This document shows positions 23,275 through 30,966 of a DNA stretch of 42,279 nt, piece after piece. Within the stretch, counting starts at the first letter, position 1, and every line of letters begins with the position of its first letter. A program made the position numbers and the translations under genes. The stretch is from a virus: positions 1 through 42,279 of IMG/VR virus record IMGVR_UViG_3300022859_000008, one strand, 5' to 3'. The notes beneath the pieces are model-generated. The model saw nothing but the letters and a program-made list of their open reading frames with translations, had not been told where the DNA came from and made no database searches.

Positions 23275-26054
23275 TCGACTTCTCCCCAGTTATTAGGTAG
23301 CCCACGCAGGGCAGGAATATCATCGTCAACCTTGGACGGGATTTTCAAAGGAAGCCCTGTCTCCATGATCTCCTTTATCTTAGCAGACTGAGCCTCGTTT
23401 TCCACGGAAAAACAAAGTTCATCGTGAACTGTCAGCATCGGCACCAGACCCTCGGCGAAGCAGTCAGCCATCGCCTTCTTGGTTTGGTCGGCCGCCGACC
23501 CTTGGATCAACTTGTTTAAGGCCTTGTAAGTAAAGGCTCTTTTCAGAGAACCGCCGTACTCCTTCTTGGCTTCTTCCAACGGCAGAGGCTTGTTGTAACC
23601 AAACGAGGTCGGCTCCCAAAGATGGAACCGGCACTTGCGGCCGAGGATCGTGCGGATCTGTCCGTGCTTCTCGCCTTGCGCACTGGCTACCGCGGCCAGC
23701 TGTTTAACGAACGGAACTTTGTCGCGATGCTCTTCGATGATTGACTTCGCCTCTTGGTCGGTGACGCCCAGCTGTGCAGCAAGCTTGCCTACGCCCATGC
23801 CGTACATGATGCCGAGGTTCACCACCTTTGCTTGCTTGCGAGTGATACCCGCAATGTCCGCAACCATCTGGTGCAGGTCGACGTCACCCTTGTGATACTC
23901 CTCAACGATGGTGTCCACCACAGGGCTGCGCATATGGTCTGGCATGGATGCTGCGAAGTGAACCAGCAACCGTGGCTCTTGGCTCGAGTAGTCAAACGAA
24001 CCCCACATCTGCCCATCTTCTGGTATGAAGAGACCACGGATCAGCTTCTTGATCCCCGGATCACGGGCCGGGATTTGTTGAAGATTGGGGTTTGAACTAC
24101 TATTATGGTGAACGAGACCGTGGGCTATGTAGCTGTGGTCGGTCTCGACTTCGATGTCCCAGACCTGTGCAACTCCCAGAGGCTCAATTTCCTCAACGGT
24201 GACCGAGAATGAAGAGAACGATGTCCCTCCGGTGTCACGAGTGCCAGATTGTCTGGGGAGTTGTCCGCTCGATCCTCGTTGATGTGGTGAACATGCATTC
24301 CCTCTGGCACTTCCGTCAGGCCAAGCGTCTGCGCCATAACCACTTGATGCTCGTAGACGTGTTTCGACATAGGTCTCCCCGTGTACCAGCTCGGTTTCAG
24401 TACAAGAATGTACCCGTGTGGGTCGCAGAACAGTCGCCCCTTGTGGTTGTGGTGCTTGCTGCCAGTCTTCCCCTTCATAGGGTTCATTGAACCGATCTTC
24501 GATCGAGAGTACCGTAGAGCCTGCTCCTCTTTGAGCTTCTCCGGCGGAAGCACGCGACGAACCATCTCCTGCGCTGTGTGAAAGGTAATGGACAGTGCTT
24601 TGGCCACTTCCTTGAGAGTTGGTTTCTCCTGCGCCTGATACAAGGCCACGGCTTTTTGGCATAACTCCTCGTCCGCCAAATGTTTCTTTGAAATCGACAC
24701 CTGTTACCTCCTGTCCAACTGTAAGGTCTCCAACGCTCTTCCACCCAGATGCTGTGAAGACACGATGGTTTCGGGTACATTTTATAACACTACCAGAAGA
24801 TACCCGAAGTGCAACCATTTCTTCTTCACCCTTGTATATAAGGTGACGAATAGGCTGAAGGCGACCGAGGTGTGTGATTGCATAATCACTTCGAGGTTTG
24901 ATCTCTACGATAGGCACAGGCCCACGCTGGGTTTCGATCAAGGTGTCTGCTGACACACAGAACCGACCAGTCACTGTGCCACCGTCATCGGAGCGCAGCT
25001 GGTGAAATTCTGTATGAATACGGCCGTTGTGTGCGTGGCGCAGGATACTGTCGATAAAAGTGCTGTCAGCTTTGTCAAACTCGCGCAAGCGTACGATCTG
25101 CTGGCACACCTCATGTGGGTGGGCATTCAGATACTGCTTTGTAAACGAGGCGGCGCCAGCTTCTGTCTTGGGATACTGCAGGTTCAGGGACTCGAACACC
25201 TTCCGCACGCTGCCCGCGGCCCACGGTTCAATGGCCACGCCTGTCTTGTGCTTGATGTCGTCCTTCAGTTCTTGGACCTTGAGCTTGAGACCCTGCTTGG
25301 CGATGTCCGCTTTGTCGATATCCACACGCACGCCGTTGGCCCGCATCTTCACCATCAGCGGGATGAGAGATGTCTCCAGATCAAAAATGTGTGTCAGCTC
25401 CTGAGATGTGATCTCTGTCTTCAAGCGGTCCCAAAGCTTCAGCGTCATGAGCGCATCCTGCTCGGCGTACGCTCCGACATACGACGGCGGCAGCCGCCAC
25501 ATATCTGCCTTGGGGTCAATGCCCCAGTCCTTGGCCGCAGCGCGCAGCATCTTCTCGTCCTTGCGCATATCGATGTAGTCGCGGCCTAGGTTGTTCAGGC
25601 TGTATGACCAGCGGTTCTCGTCGATCACAGGGGCGGCCACCATGGTGTCGATGATCCGACCTTGGACCTCGACCCCTTCAGCAAGCAGCCAGCCAGTATC
25701 GTAGGTCGCGTTGTGCATCAGCTTGTCAATGTGCGGCGTAGCCATCTGTTTGCGCAGCCACTTCAGTGTCATCTTGGGATCCATGTTGTGTCCGTTCTCG
25801 TGACGGATCGGGAAATACCAAGCGTTGTCGCCCGCAGCTACAGCAATGCCAACGACAAACCCGTCCTTGCGTGCCCAGCCTGGGCCCATGGTCGTGAGGT
25901 TCGGGTCGCAGGTCTCGAGGTCGATCGCGATCTGAGGATACTTTGTCAGGTCAGGGAACTCTGGTGGGATGTTCCAATCAGGCTCGAGCTTCTCACCCAA
26001 GTCCATGCGGTCCAGAAAGGAGATAGTGCTCTTGTCTTTACGGTCTCTTGCCAT
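23271..26054 (-). CDS. polA: Family A DNA polymerase with 3'-5' exonuclease, interrupted by an intein
   Basis: A 927-codon gene giving a 641-residue polymerase after removal of a 286-residue intein. The N-terminal proofreading domain has Exo I D45/E47 (IAIDLETCD), Exo II N115/D119 and Exo III Y196/D200. After the splice junction TGRF/SSSNPNLQQIP come motif A (FDYSSQEPR), motif B (RKQAKVVNLGIMYG) and motif C (VHDE). All key residues are present, so the spliced enzyme should replicate the phage genome and proofread. It starts 5 bases after the upstream gene and is coupled to the 70-residue gene downstream. The intein interrupts the region just before motif A, so activity should depend on splicing. 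Confidence 0.93.
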   Translation of the reverse strand: MARDRKDKSTISFLDRMDLGEKLEPDWNIPPEFPDLTKYPQIAIDLETCDPNLTTMGPGWARKDGFVVGIAVAAGDNAWYFPIRHENGHNMDPKMTLKWLRKQMATPHIDKLMHNATYDTGWLLAEGVEVQGRIIDTMVAAPVIDENRWSYSLNNLGRDYIDMRKDEKMLRAAAKDWGIDPKADMWRLPPSYVGAYAEQDALMTLKLWDRLKTEITSQELTHIFDLETSLIPLMVKMRANGVRVDIDKADIAKQGLKLKVQELKDDIKHKTGVAIEPWAAGSVRKVFESLNLQYPKTEAGAASFTKQYLNAHPHEVCQQIVRLREFDKADSTFIDSILRHAHNGRIHTEFHQLRSDDGGTVTGRFCVSADTLIETQRGPVPIVEIKPRSDYAITHLGRLQPIRHLIYKGEEEMVALRVSSGSVIKCTRNHRVFTASGWKSVGDLTVGQEVTGVDFKETFGGRGVMPKSRGLVSGAGETNSQGSGQSTVHYLSHSAGDGSSRASAGEAQRGAGSTVLSIEDRFNEPYEGEDWQQAPQPQGATVLRPTRVHSCTETELVHGETYVETRLRASSGYGADAWPDGSARGNACSPHQRGSSGQLPRQSGTRDTGGTSFSSFSVTVEEIEPLGVAQVWDIEVETDHSYIAHGLVHHNSSSNPNLQQIPARDPGIKKLIRGLFIPEDGQMWGSFDYSSQEPRLLVHFAASMPDHMRSPVVDTIVEEYHKGDVDLHQMVADIAGITRKQAKVVNLGIMYGMGVGKLAAQLGVTDQEAKSIIEEHRDKVPFVKQLAAVASAQGEKHGQIRTILGRKCRFHLWEPTSFGYNKPLPLEEAKKEYGGSLKRAFTYKALNKLIQGSAADQTKKAMADCFAEGLVPMLTVHDELCFSVENEAQSAKIKEIMETGLPLKIPSKVDDDIPALRGLPNNWGEVE
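24125..24700 (-). CDS. HNH homing endonuclease nested out of frame inside the intein
   Basis: A 191-codon gene on the same strand as the polymerase, one base out of frame. Residues 28-50 look like a helix-turn-helix (LKEVAKALSITFHTAQEMV), residues 62-85 resemble a NUMOD-type DNA-binding stretch, and residues 95-164 form a complete HNH domain: H118 (VYEHQVVMAQ), H138/H139 (MHVHHINED), N147, N151 and H160/H164. It starts with GTG at 24700 behind a perfect AGGAGGT with 5-base spacing. The domain ends at residue 164, just where intein splicing sequence resumes; its last 27 residues are an out-of-frame reading of intein block F. It would cut an intein-free polymerase allele and drive spread of the element. 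Confidence 0.85.
   Translation of the reverse strand: MSISKKHLADEELCQKAVALYQAQEKPTLKEVAKALSITFHTAQEMVRRVLPPEKLKEEQALRYSRSKIGSMNPMKGKTGSKHHNHKGRLFCDPHGYILVLKPSWYTGRPMSKHVYEHQVVMAQTLGLTEVPEGMHVHHINEDRADNSPDNLALVTPEGHRSLHSRSPLRKLSLWELHRSGTSKSRPTTAT
24706..24712 (-). promoter_or_regulatory. Shine-Dalgarno site for the nested endonuclease
   Basis: The minus strand reads AGGAGGT, then AACAG, then GTG. This perfect anti-16S match lies within intein codons for Gln-Glu-Val and decides the start of the nested gene at 24700. Confidence 0.85.
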
Positions 26055-26059
26055 GTTCC

Positions 26060-26398
26060 TCAGTCCTTTGTTGGGCGGTCATCTGTGCCTGTGCCGCGCT
26101 CTTCGTATGCAATCAAGAAGGCTATGCAGCAGCCCGCATGCCAGAGGTGCGAGCGCCCCGTTTCTTGATCCTTGTTCTCGCCTGACCACCATGCCCACAT
26201 ATGACGCATCAAAGCGCCAAAGACACGAGACCACTTCATCCCCTTCTCCCAGTTGCGGTCATCATATTTCTCCGCCCCAAAGGTCAGGATGTCGCCCACG
26301 GCTACAATGAGTTCTGGTGGGATCAGTTCCATCCGCACCTTGTCGGTGTCGTCCTTGTGGGCTCCAGTCTTCAAGAGTTCTTCTCGGTTATCTGACAT
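26060..26398 (-). CDS. dATP/dGTP diphosphohydrolase-like protein (DUF5664-like)
   Basis: A 112-residue protein with the conserved order DKVRMELIPPELIVAVGDIL, TFGAEKYDDRNWEKG, and RVFGALMRHMWAWWSGE ... DQETGRSHLWHAGC. This is the pattern of the small phage family annotated as dATP/dGTP diphosphohydrolase N-terminal domain (formerly DUF5664), with Glu/His/Asp residues suited to metal binding. It would adjust dNTP pools during replication. It lies between dCMP deaminase (11-base overlap) and the polymerase (5-base gap), supporting a nucleotide-metabolism role. The reaction is inferred from the family. Confidence 0.75.
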   Translation of the reverse strand: MSDNREELLKTGAHKDDTDKVRMELIPPELIVAVGDILTFGAEKYDDRNWEKGMKWSRVFGALMRHMWAWWSGENKDQETGRSHLWHAGCCIAFLIAYEERGTGTDDRPTKD

Positions 26399-26834
26399 CG
26401 ACCATCACTCCCGCTTCGTTAAACATCTCCATCGACAACGCAATGTCACCCTCCCAGCGCTCAACGAACTCCTCGTCAGGCGTGGGCCAGCACACGTTCG
26501 CTACGCCCATCTGGATAATCTGTGCCGCGCACTGGGTGCAGCAAGGATGTGTGCAGAAGAGTGTCGATCCGTGGACCGAGGTCGTAGCAAAGCTCAACGC
26601 GTTCCGCTCAGCGTGCAGCACCATCTTGTATTTAATGGACCGATCATTCAACCGCTTCTGGCTGTCGATCACACCACGAGGCAGACCATTGTAGCCCCCG
26701 GCTACAAGGCGCCGCTTGTCGTCGAAGATTACAGCACCGACCTTGGTACTCGGATCTTTGCTCAGCTTGGACATATGCTTGGCCAGGTCGACAGCCCAAT
26801 CCCAAAGTCGTCCTTCTTTAAATGCGTAGGTCAT
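26388..26834 (-). CDS. dCMP deaminase
   Basis: A 148-residue protein of the cytidine/deoxycytidylate deaminase family. The zinc site is complete: HAERNA (H74, E76) and the PC-type motif HPCCTQC (zinc cysteines probably C99 and C102), with an N-terminal DPSTKVGAVIFD strand and GYNGLPRG as in dCMP deaminases. It converts dCMP to dUMP, supplying dTTP synthesis for phage replication. An additional Cys replaces the usual residue before the first zinc Cys. It overlaps both neighbours by a few bases in the replication operon. Confidence 0.88.
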   Translation of the reverse strand: MTYAFKEGRLWDWAVDLAKHMSKLSKDPSTKVGAVIFDDKRRLVAGGYNGLPRGVIDSQKRLNDRSIKYKMVLHAERNALSFATTSVHGSTLFCTHPCCTQCAAQIIQMGVANVCWPTPDEEFVERWEGDIALSMEMFNEAGVMVDVR

Positions 26835-28369
26835 AGGTGATACTTATACCTCTTTTTGCTTTCGATGATGTGCAGGTTCTCCCGTGTACGGGTGATACCC
26901 ACGTAGAACGCGCGGTGCTCGTCGTCTGGGTACGAAGTCTCCTCGCAGGCTCTGGTGCTGCCGAGATACACTGCGCAGTTCTCGTCCTCCCCACCCTTCA
27001 TGGCGTGGAAGGTGGACAGCTTGATGCGCGGCGGCTTGGACAAATCCTCACCGGACTTCTCAACGTGCCGTAGGTAGGCTTGTCTGGACTGTCCGAAACC
27101 CAAGACGTCAAAGACATCCCTGTATTCCCCCAGCAGGTTGGGCTGCTCCAGCAGACCGAACTCGTCAGCCAGCTCACGCATCGTCAACCGTGCTTCTGGG
27201 TCCGCGGCCTCGAGCAGCTTCTTTGACCCACGCTTTACGACAGCCTTGTCACCCTGCTTGGGCACAGCCTCATACATCGTATAAACGCGGCTCAGGTCCA
27301 CTGCCTTACCGGCTGCAAGCTCACGCCACGTGTTGATCGTCTCAGCCTGCTCTCGGGTGATCGGGGCGCTGCCCTTCAGAGAATAGTAGTAGCCCATCTC
27401 CTCGATCTCTTTGGCCATGCTGTTGACGTAGGAGTTGATGCGGCACATCAATGTCCAAGACCCCGTCTGCAACGGCAGGCTGCTCAGGTCATAGTGCCAT
27501 GTGACAGATCCCTCACGGTCGGTTGGGTGGTAGGTCTTCGGCACACGGTCCTTGATCCTACGAACCACGCGCTGCGCCAGGTCAAACACCTTCCTGGGCA
27601 GGCGGTACGATTGTTCCAAAACAATGCGGTTCGGGGACATATTGATAAACTGCTTGACGTTCACCCCTGTCCACCGGTGAATAGCTTGGTCATCGTCCCC
27701 CGCAATCCATACTTCCGTAGCATTGGCAGCCATGTGCTGGACCATTGCCCACTGCAGCGGCGTCAGATCCTGTGCCTCGTCGACAATCAGAACCTGCAGG
27801 TGCGGTGACTCGACGGTCTGAGTGTACACATCGATCATGTCCACGAAGTCCAGCTTACCGAGCTTCGACTTGTACTCGATCAGCGTGTCTCGAACCTGCT
27901 TGCACTTGAAGAACGACAGGTCCGAAGTGTCGTGGTCCTTCCACTCCTCGCGGATGTCAATCATGCGGTAGCGTGCACGATCGATGACCTTCATGTACTT
28001 GCTACCACGGCGCAGGTCTGACGGTATGAGCATACCGTCCTCCGGCTGTGTGTTGATAATGAACTCCTCGCCCAGCATTTTGCCCAGCTTCTGGTAATCA
28101 GGCGGGCTCATGACGTCATCCCGTTTGATCTGCAGCCCAGAGAACCCAGTCGAGTGCAGCGTGCGGAAGTTGATCAGCTGCTTGTCGTCGAGGTTGAAGC
28201 GGTTCTTGGCGCGCTCCTTTGCCTCTTGGATGGACTTGCGAGAGAACGAAACAAACGCAATGTGCTGTGGGTTCATGCCGGCCTCGAGATGCTTCTCAAT
28301 GATCTGCATCAGGCGCTCAGTCTTGCCGCAGCCCGGAGGTCCGAAGATCTGTGTGCTGTTCTCAATCAT
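26831..28369 (-). CDS. UvrD/Rep-type superfamily 1 DNA helicase
   Basis: A 512-residue protein with the SF1A motif series: Walker A GPPGCGKT (residues 10-17), motif Ia around VSFSRKSIQEA, Walker B DEAQD (197-201), motif III GDDDQAIHRW (224-233), motif IV LEQSYRLP, motif V LSTFHAMKGGE and motif VI FYVGITRTRENLH. It would unwind DNA at the phage fork or in repair using ATP. It is shorter than cellular UvrD (about 720 residues) because the 1B/2B inserts are small, as in phage homologues. It overlaps dCMP deaminase by 4 bases and the HTH gene by 8 bases. Confidence 0.9.
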   Translation of the reverse strand: MIENSTQIFGPPGCGKTERLMQIIEKHLEAGMNPQHIAFVSFSRKSIQEAKERAKNRFNLDDKQLINFRTLHSTGFSGLQIKRDDVMSPPDYQKLGKMLGEEFIINTQPEDGMLIPSDLRRGSKYMKVIDRARYRMIDIREEWKDHDTSDLSFFKCKQVRDTLIEYKSKLGKLDFVDMIDVYTQTVESPHLQVLIVDEAQDLTPLQWAMVQHMAANATEVWIAGDDDQAIHRWTGVNVKQFINMSPNRIVLEQSYRLPRKVFDLAQRVVRRIKDRVPKTYHPTDREGSVTWHYDLSSLPLQTGSWTLMCRINSYVNSMAKEIEEMGYYYSLKGSAPITREQAETINTWRELAAGKAVDLSRVYTMYEAVPKQGDKAVVKRGSKKLLEAADPEARLTMRELADEFGLLEQPNLLGEYRDVFDVLGFGQSRQAYLRHVEKSGEDLSKPPRIKLSTFHAMKGGEDENCAVYLGSTRACEETSYPDDEHRAFYVGITRTRENLHIIESKKRYKYHL

Positions 28370-28559
28370 AGCTCATCTCCTCCAACCATGCGTTGATCAC
28401 GTCTGGTGACCAGCGCAGCGTGGACCTTGAACCTTGGCCCAAGCGCATCGGCGCCGGCATACTGTCTTCTTTGATCCACTTGTATACGGCCGCGGGTGTG
28501 ACCTGCAGATACCCTGCAAGTTCTCTGACTGAGATCATCCGATCAGAAGGGTATGTCAT
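28362..28559 (-). CDS. Small AlpA/excisionase-type HTH protein
   Basis: A 65-residue protein. RMISVRELAGYLQVTPAAVYKWIKEDSMP is a MerR-like helix-turn-helix (HTH_17 type), and RLGQGSRSTLRWSPDVINAWLEEM forms the wing and last helix. Such proteins act as small DNA-binding regulators or excisionase-like factors. No integrase gene is visible, so regulation or replication initiation is more likely. Its ATG with a GGAG site lies inside the end of the primase gene (17-base overlap), and its end overlaps the helicase start by 8 bases. Confidence 0.8.
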   Translation of the reverse strand: MTYPSDRMISVRELAGYLQVTPAAVYKWIKEDSMPAPMRLGQGSRSTLRWSPDVINAWLEEMSYD

Positions 28560-30084
28560 TGTTGATCTCCTCTACTGGAAGCTCGATCTCTTCCTCTTTC
28601 ATTTCTGGAACCCACCAAACTCTGAGGCTGCCCCATGACCCATCGGCTTTCTTGTAGCGCTGGGTGCCGTTGAAGCTCTGCTGCCCGTTCAGGCGTTTGA
28701 TCTCCTCCTGCAGTTTTGCTCGGTTCTCGGACCACGGATGCTTCCGGTTCTGCAGGAAGTTGACCAGTCCCTCGATACGGAACTTAACCAAGCCGTTGTC
28801 ATGATAAGGCTTGCCCGTGTGCAGCTCCTCTGGATCATAGGCTTGCGCACTGCCGTTGCAGTATGATTGCAGAAGGTCTTCGAAACGCCCTGTCATTGTC
28901 AGCTCTCGATCGACCTCGATGTAGGTTGCCTGCTTCAGCATCCCGTTCACCATGGCTGTCCAGTCTTGCTCCTTCATCCTCGAGGGCATGAAGTTGATCT
29001 GCGTAAGACAGGCCTTTTGCCACTGCGCCTGGTTGTGCAGCTCGTCCACGTTCAGCTCTACACGCTTCCCGTTCACATCCATGAAGTAATACGGAGGCTG
29101 GGACAGAATGACAGTCAAGCCGCCAACCTGTGCCTTGCTCTCGCTATCTCCGCCAACGCCATACTTCTTGGTGCGGCAAACCTCTTTGTCACAGTGCGAG
29201 CAGAACGGCTCGATGTTGCAGGTGTAGAAGTAGTCTTTCTTCTTCAGCTGCTTGACGATTCCAATCACCTCTTGGGCGTCGAGCATAGGCTCCATGAACA
29301 CGCGGTTGTATTCCTCAACCATCCGCTCCCATGTGTCGCTGTATTTCAGTTTGGCGTACACGCCCATCTGCAGAAGTGTGTTGTTTCTCATTTCACCCAC
29401 TGTCCCTGTTGCCACCAGCAGGCGCAGACAAGGAGGCCCGTCAGTGAAGTGCTCCTGTGATCCCGCAAGGTCGAGAGAGTCCAGAGAGCTCATCGCTGTG
29501 CGGTTCTTCTCCACGCTGTCCAAGAACTCCTCGAGCTCCATGGCTTCTGCCTTCTTGTCGAAGGCGTAGCGTGTGGTCTGCTCCGCGTTGAAGTATGGCA
29601 TATTGATAAAGTTGCCGAGGTCGCCGCGCTCCACCAGGATCTCGTCCTGTTTTGGGAAGACCTCGCACCCTGAGAAACCCAGAGCGATCGACATCTCCGT
29701 CAGGTGCTCACGGATCAGTGACGCTGGCTGCCAGTCTTGCAGAAACAAATACAGGTGTGCGCCACCAGACTTGGTGCGGCAGTGGAACAACGGGAGCTTC
29801 AGATCTTGGATCTTGCGCTGCAACGCAGCGTGGTCCAGATCATACACGTCGATATCCAAGGCACCGAAGCGGCACTGGTTGGCAGGGCTGGTCGTGATTG
29901 GGATCGCACCGATGCCTTGCTTGCCATCAATGTGTGCCTGTGCTTGTGCCTCGGTCAGCTGACCGCGACGCACAAAGCTCTTTGCTTCTGCTTTGCCCTT
30001 GCGGCCAACACGTCCTACGGTTGTCTCCCCGTATGCTGCATCGGAGCCCTCAAAGGCGACAAGCAGTCTTTTTGCTAAGGTCAT
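28543..30084 (-). CDS. Archaeo-eukaryotic-type primase
   Basis: A 513-residue protein. The AEP catalytic motifs are visible: ALDIDVYD (D77, D79) and SGGAHLYLF (H110), followed by NFINMPYFN. A cysteine cluster (CNIEPFCSHCDKEVC, about residues 295-310) suggests a zinc-binding segment of the kind found in the C-terminal parts of these primases. It would make primers for the polymerase. The protein ends EEINNDIPF, which resembles the C-terminal tip of SSB proteins and of the neighbouring SSB-like protein. The ATG has an AGGAG site. A separate replicative helicase is not obvious unless the SF1 or SNF2 enzyme serves. Confidence 0.8.
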   Translation of the reverse strand: MTLAKRLLVAFEGSDAAYGETTVGRVGRKGKAEAKSFVRRGQLTEAQAQAHIDGKQGIGAIPITTSPANQCRFGALDIDVYDLDHAALQRKIQDLKLPLFHCRTKSGGAHLYLFLQDWQPASLIREHLTEMSIALGFSGCEVFPKQDEILVERGDLGNFINMPYFNAEQTTRYAFDKKAEAMELEEFLDSVEKNRTAMSSLDSLDLAGSQEHFTDGPPCLRLLVATGTVGEMRNNTLLQMGVYAKLKYSDTWERMVEEYNRVFMEPMLDAQEVIGIVKQLKKKDYFYTCNIEPFCSHCDKEVCRTKKYGVGGDSESKAQVGGLTVILSQPPYYFMDVNGKRVELNVDELHNQAQWQKACLTQINFMPSRMKEQDWTAMVNGMLKQATYIEVDRELTMTGRFEDLLQSYCNGSAQAYDPEELHTGKPYHDNGLVKFRIEGLVNFLQNRKHPWSENRAKLQEEIKRLNGQQSFNGTQRYKKADGSWGSLRVWWVPEMKEEEIELPVEEINNDIPF

Positions 30085-30108
30085 AACTTGCTCCTGATTG
30101 ATTGATGA

Positions 30109-30160
30109 GGGGGCGAGATCGTTTGGTGCCCCGCCCCCGAGACTTAGCTAAGTTAGCTAA
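30109..30160. promoter_or_regulatory. Hairpin and duplicated palindrome between SSB and primase genes
   Basis: GGGGGCG (30109-30115) pairs with CGCCCCC (30132-30138). Next to it the perfect 8-base palindrome TTAGCTAA occurs twice, separated by one base (30144-30151 and 30153-30160). There is no U-tract on the minus strand. These could tune transcription or RNA stability between two genes needed in different amounts, or bind a regulator. Confidence 0.4.
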
Positions 30161-30168
30161 ACCCGACT

Positions 30169-30966
30169 CTAAAAAGGAATTTCCGAGTCATCATCAACAC
30201 GGGATGAACCAGCTTGCTCCTGACCGTCGTTGGCTGCGGCCTTGAGTTCCCCGGCTGCGACCGACTCACGGAAGGTCTTGGCCTCGAGGAGCAGGTCACG
30301 GCTCTCGACAAGCCCGATCTTCTCGACTGCCCAGTTGGACCACGAACCTTGGTCATTGCTCTCCTCAACAGAGGTTAACTTCCACATCGTGGCGAACACC
30401 GGAGGCGTGATCATCTGACCAGTCTTCGGGTGCTTGAGTTTGTTCATCGCGATCTGCGTCTTCCAGCGGCGCGACACCTTGAGCTGTGTCGACTTCATGT
30501 CGATCACAACGGGCTGGGTCATGCCTTCCTCGTCAACGACAAGGCAGAAGTGCTGATCAGATTTCACAAGCTCGTTCCCTGTGGGCAGGATCTCCTTAGA
30601 CCCTGAGCGTGTAGTGCGCTGCAGGACAGGGTCGTTTGCTGGGATCTCACCACGGAACCCGCCGCCTTGATCACGAGGTACGAACTCGAGATACTTGGTG
30701 GTCTGGAAGCAGGGGATCACAGTGAGACCTGTCTCGCCGTCCCAATACTGGCCGGTCACATTGTTGAAGGCGTCACCTGCATCGGCGCCCTCGATGAACT
30801 CAGACTTCTTCTTGCTGAGCTGTGGTGACAGAGGCTGGAGCAGACGCACGAATGGGATCTGCATTTCGCTGCTGTCAAAGGATGCACCCTCGCCAGCGCT
30901 GTCAAAGATGTCGTCCATCACGTCGGTAGAGATAGAAGTCTCTTGTGCTTTTGTTACTGCGGTCAT
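30169..30966 (-). CDS. Single-stranded DNA-binding-like protein
   Basis: A 265-residue protein with a probable OB-type core (IPFVRLLQPLSPQLSKKK, TVIPCFQTTKYLEFVPR, GEIPANDPVLQRT, WKLTSVEESNDQG) and an acidic C-terminus ending DDDSEIPF. That tip is the signature by which SSB proteins (E. coli SSB type) recruit partners; T7 gp2.5 has a similar acidic tail. It would coat single-stranded DNA during phage replication. It follows the 185-residue gene directly and lies upstream of the primase. The fold is inferred from the tail, size and context rather than a clear motif. Confidence 0.65.
   Translation of the reverse strand: MTAVTKAQETSISTDVMDDIFDSAGEGASFDSSEMQIPFVRLLQPLSPQLSKKKSEFIEGADAGDAFNNVTGQYWDGETGLTVIPCFQTTKYLEFVPRDQGGGFRGEIPANDPVLQRTTRSGSKEILPTGNELVKSDQHFCLVVDEEGMTQPVVIDMKSTQLKVSRRWKTQIAMNKLKHPKTGQMITPPVFATMWKLTSVEESNDQGSWSNWAVEKIGLVESRDLLLEAKTFRESVAAGELKAAANDGQEQAGSSRVDDDSEIPF

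Larger units (their letters stand above)
24102..24959 (-). mobile_element. Intein in the DNA polymerase (Hint-type, class 1)
   Basis: Polymerase residues 366-651 form an intein inserted between TGRF and SSSNPNLQ. Block A starts at Cys1 (CVSADTLIE), block B has the Thr-x-x-His set (CTRNHRVFT), block F reads VWDIEVETDHSYIAHG and block G ends LVHHN followed by Ser+1. These are the residues required for splicing, so it should be active. Splicing sequence occupies only intein residues 1-87 and about 250-286. The roughly 163 residues between are hydrophilic, Gly/Ser/Arg-rich and match no endonuclease in this frame, because the DNA there encodes an HNH enzyme in another frame. Confidence 0.9.

Noticed and set aside
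24102-24959. Group I intron in the polymerase gene
   Set aside because: The polymerase frame stays open across the whole insert and carries protein-splicing blocks A, B, F and G at the exact ends, so an intein explains it without an RNA intron.
25002-25589. 195-codon plus-strand frame opposite the polymerase
   Set aside because: It is antisense to conserved polymerase codons, with no start signal and no protein-like pattern.
28362-28559. Excisionase, implying a temperate phage
   Set aside because: The protein has an excisionase-like HTH, but no integrase, attachment site or lysogeny repressor pair was seen, so a temperate lifestyle is not supported in this window.
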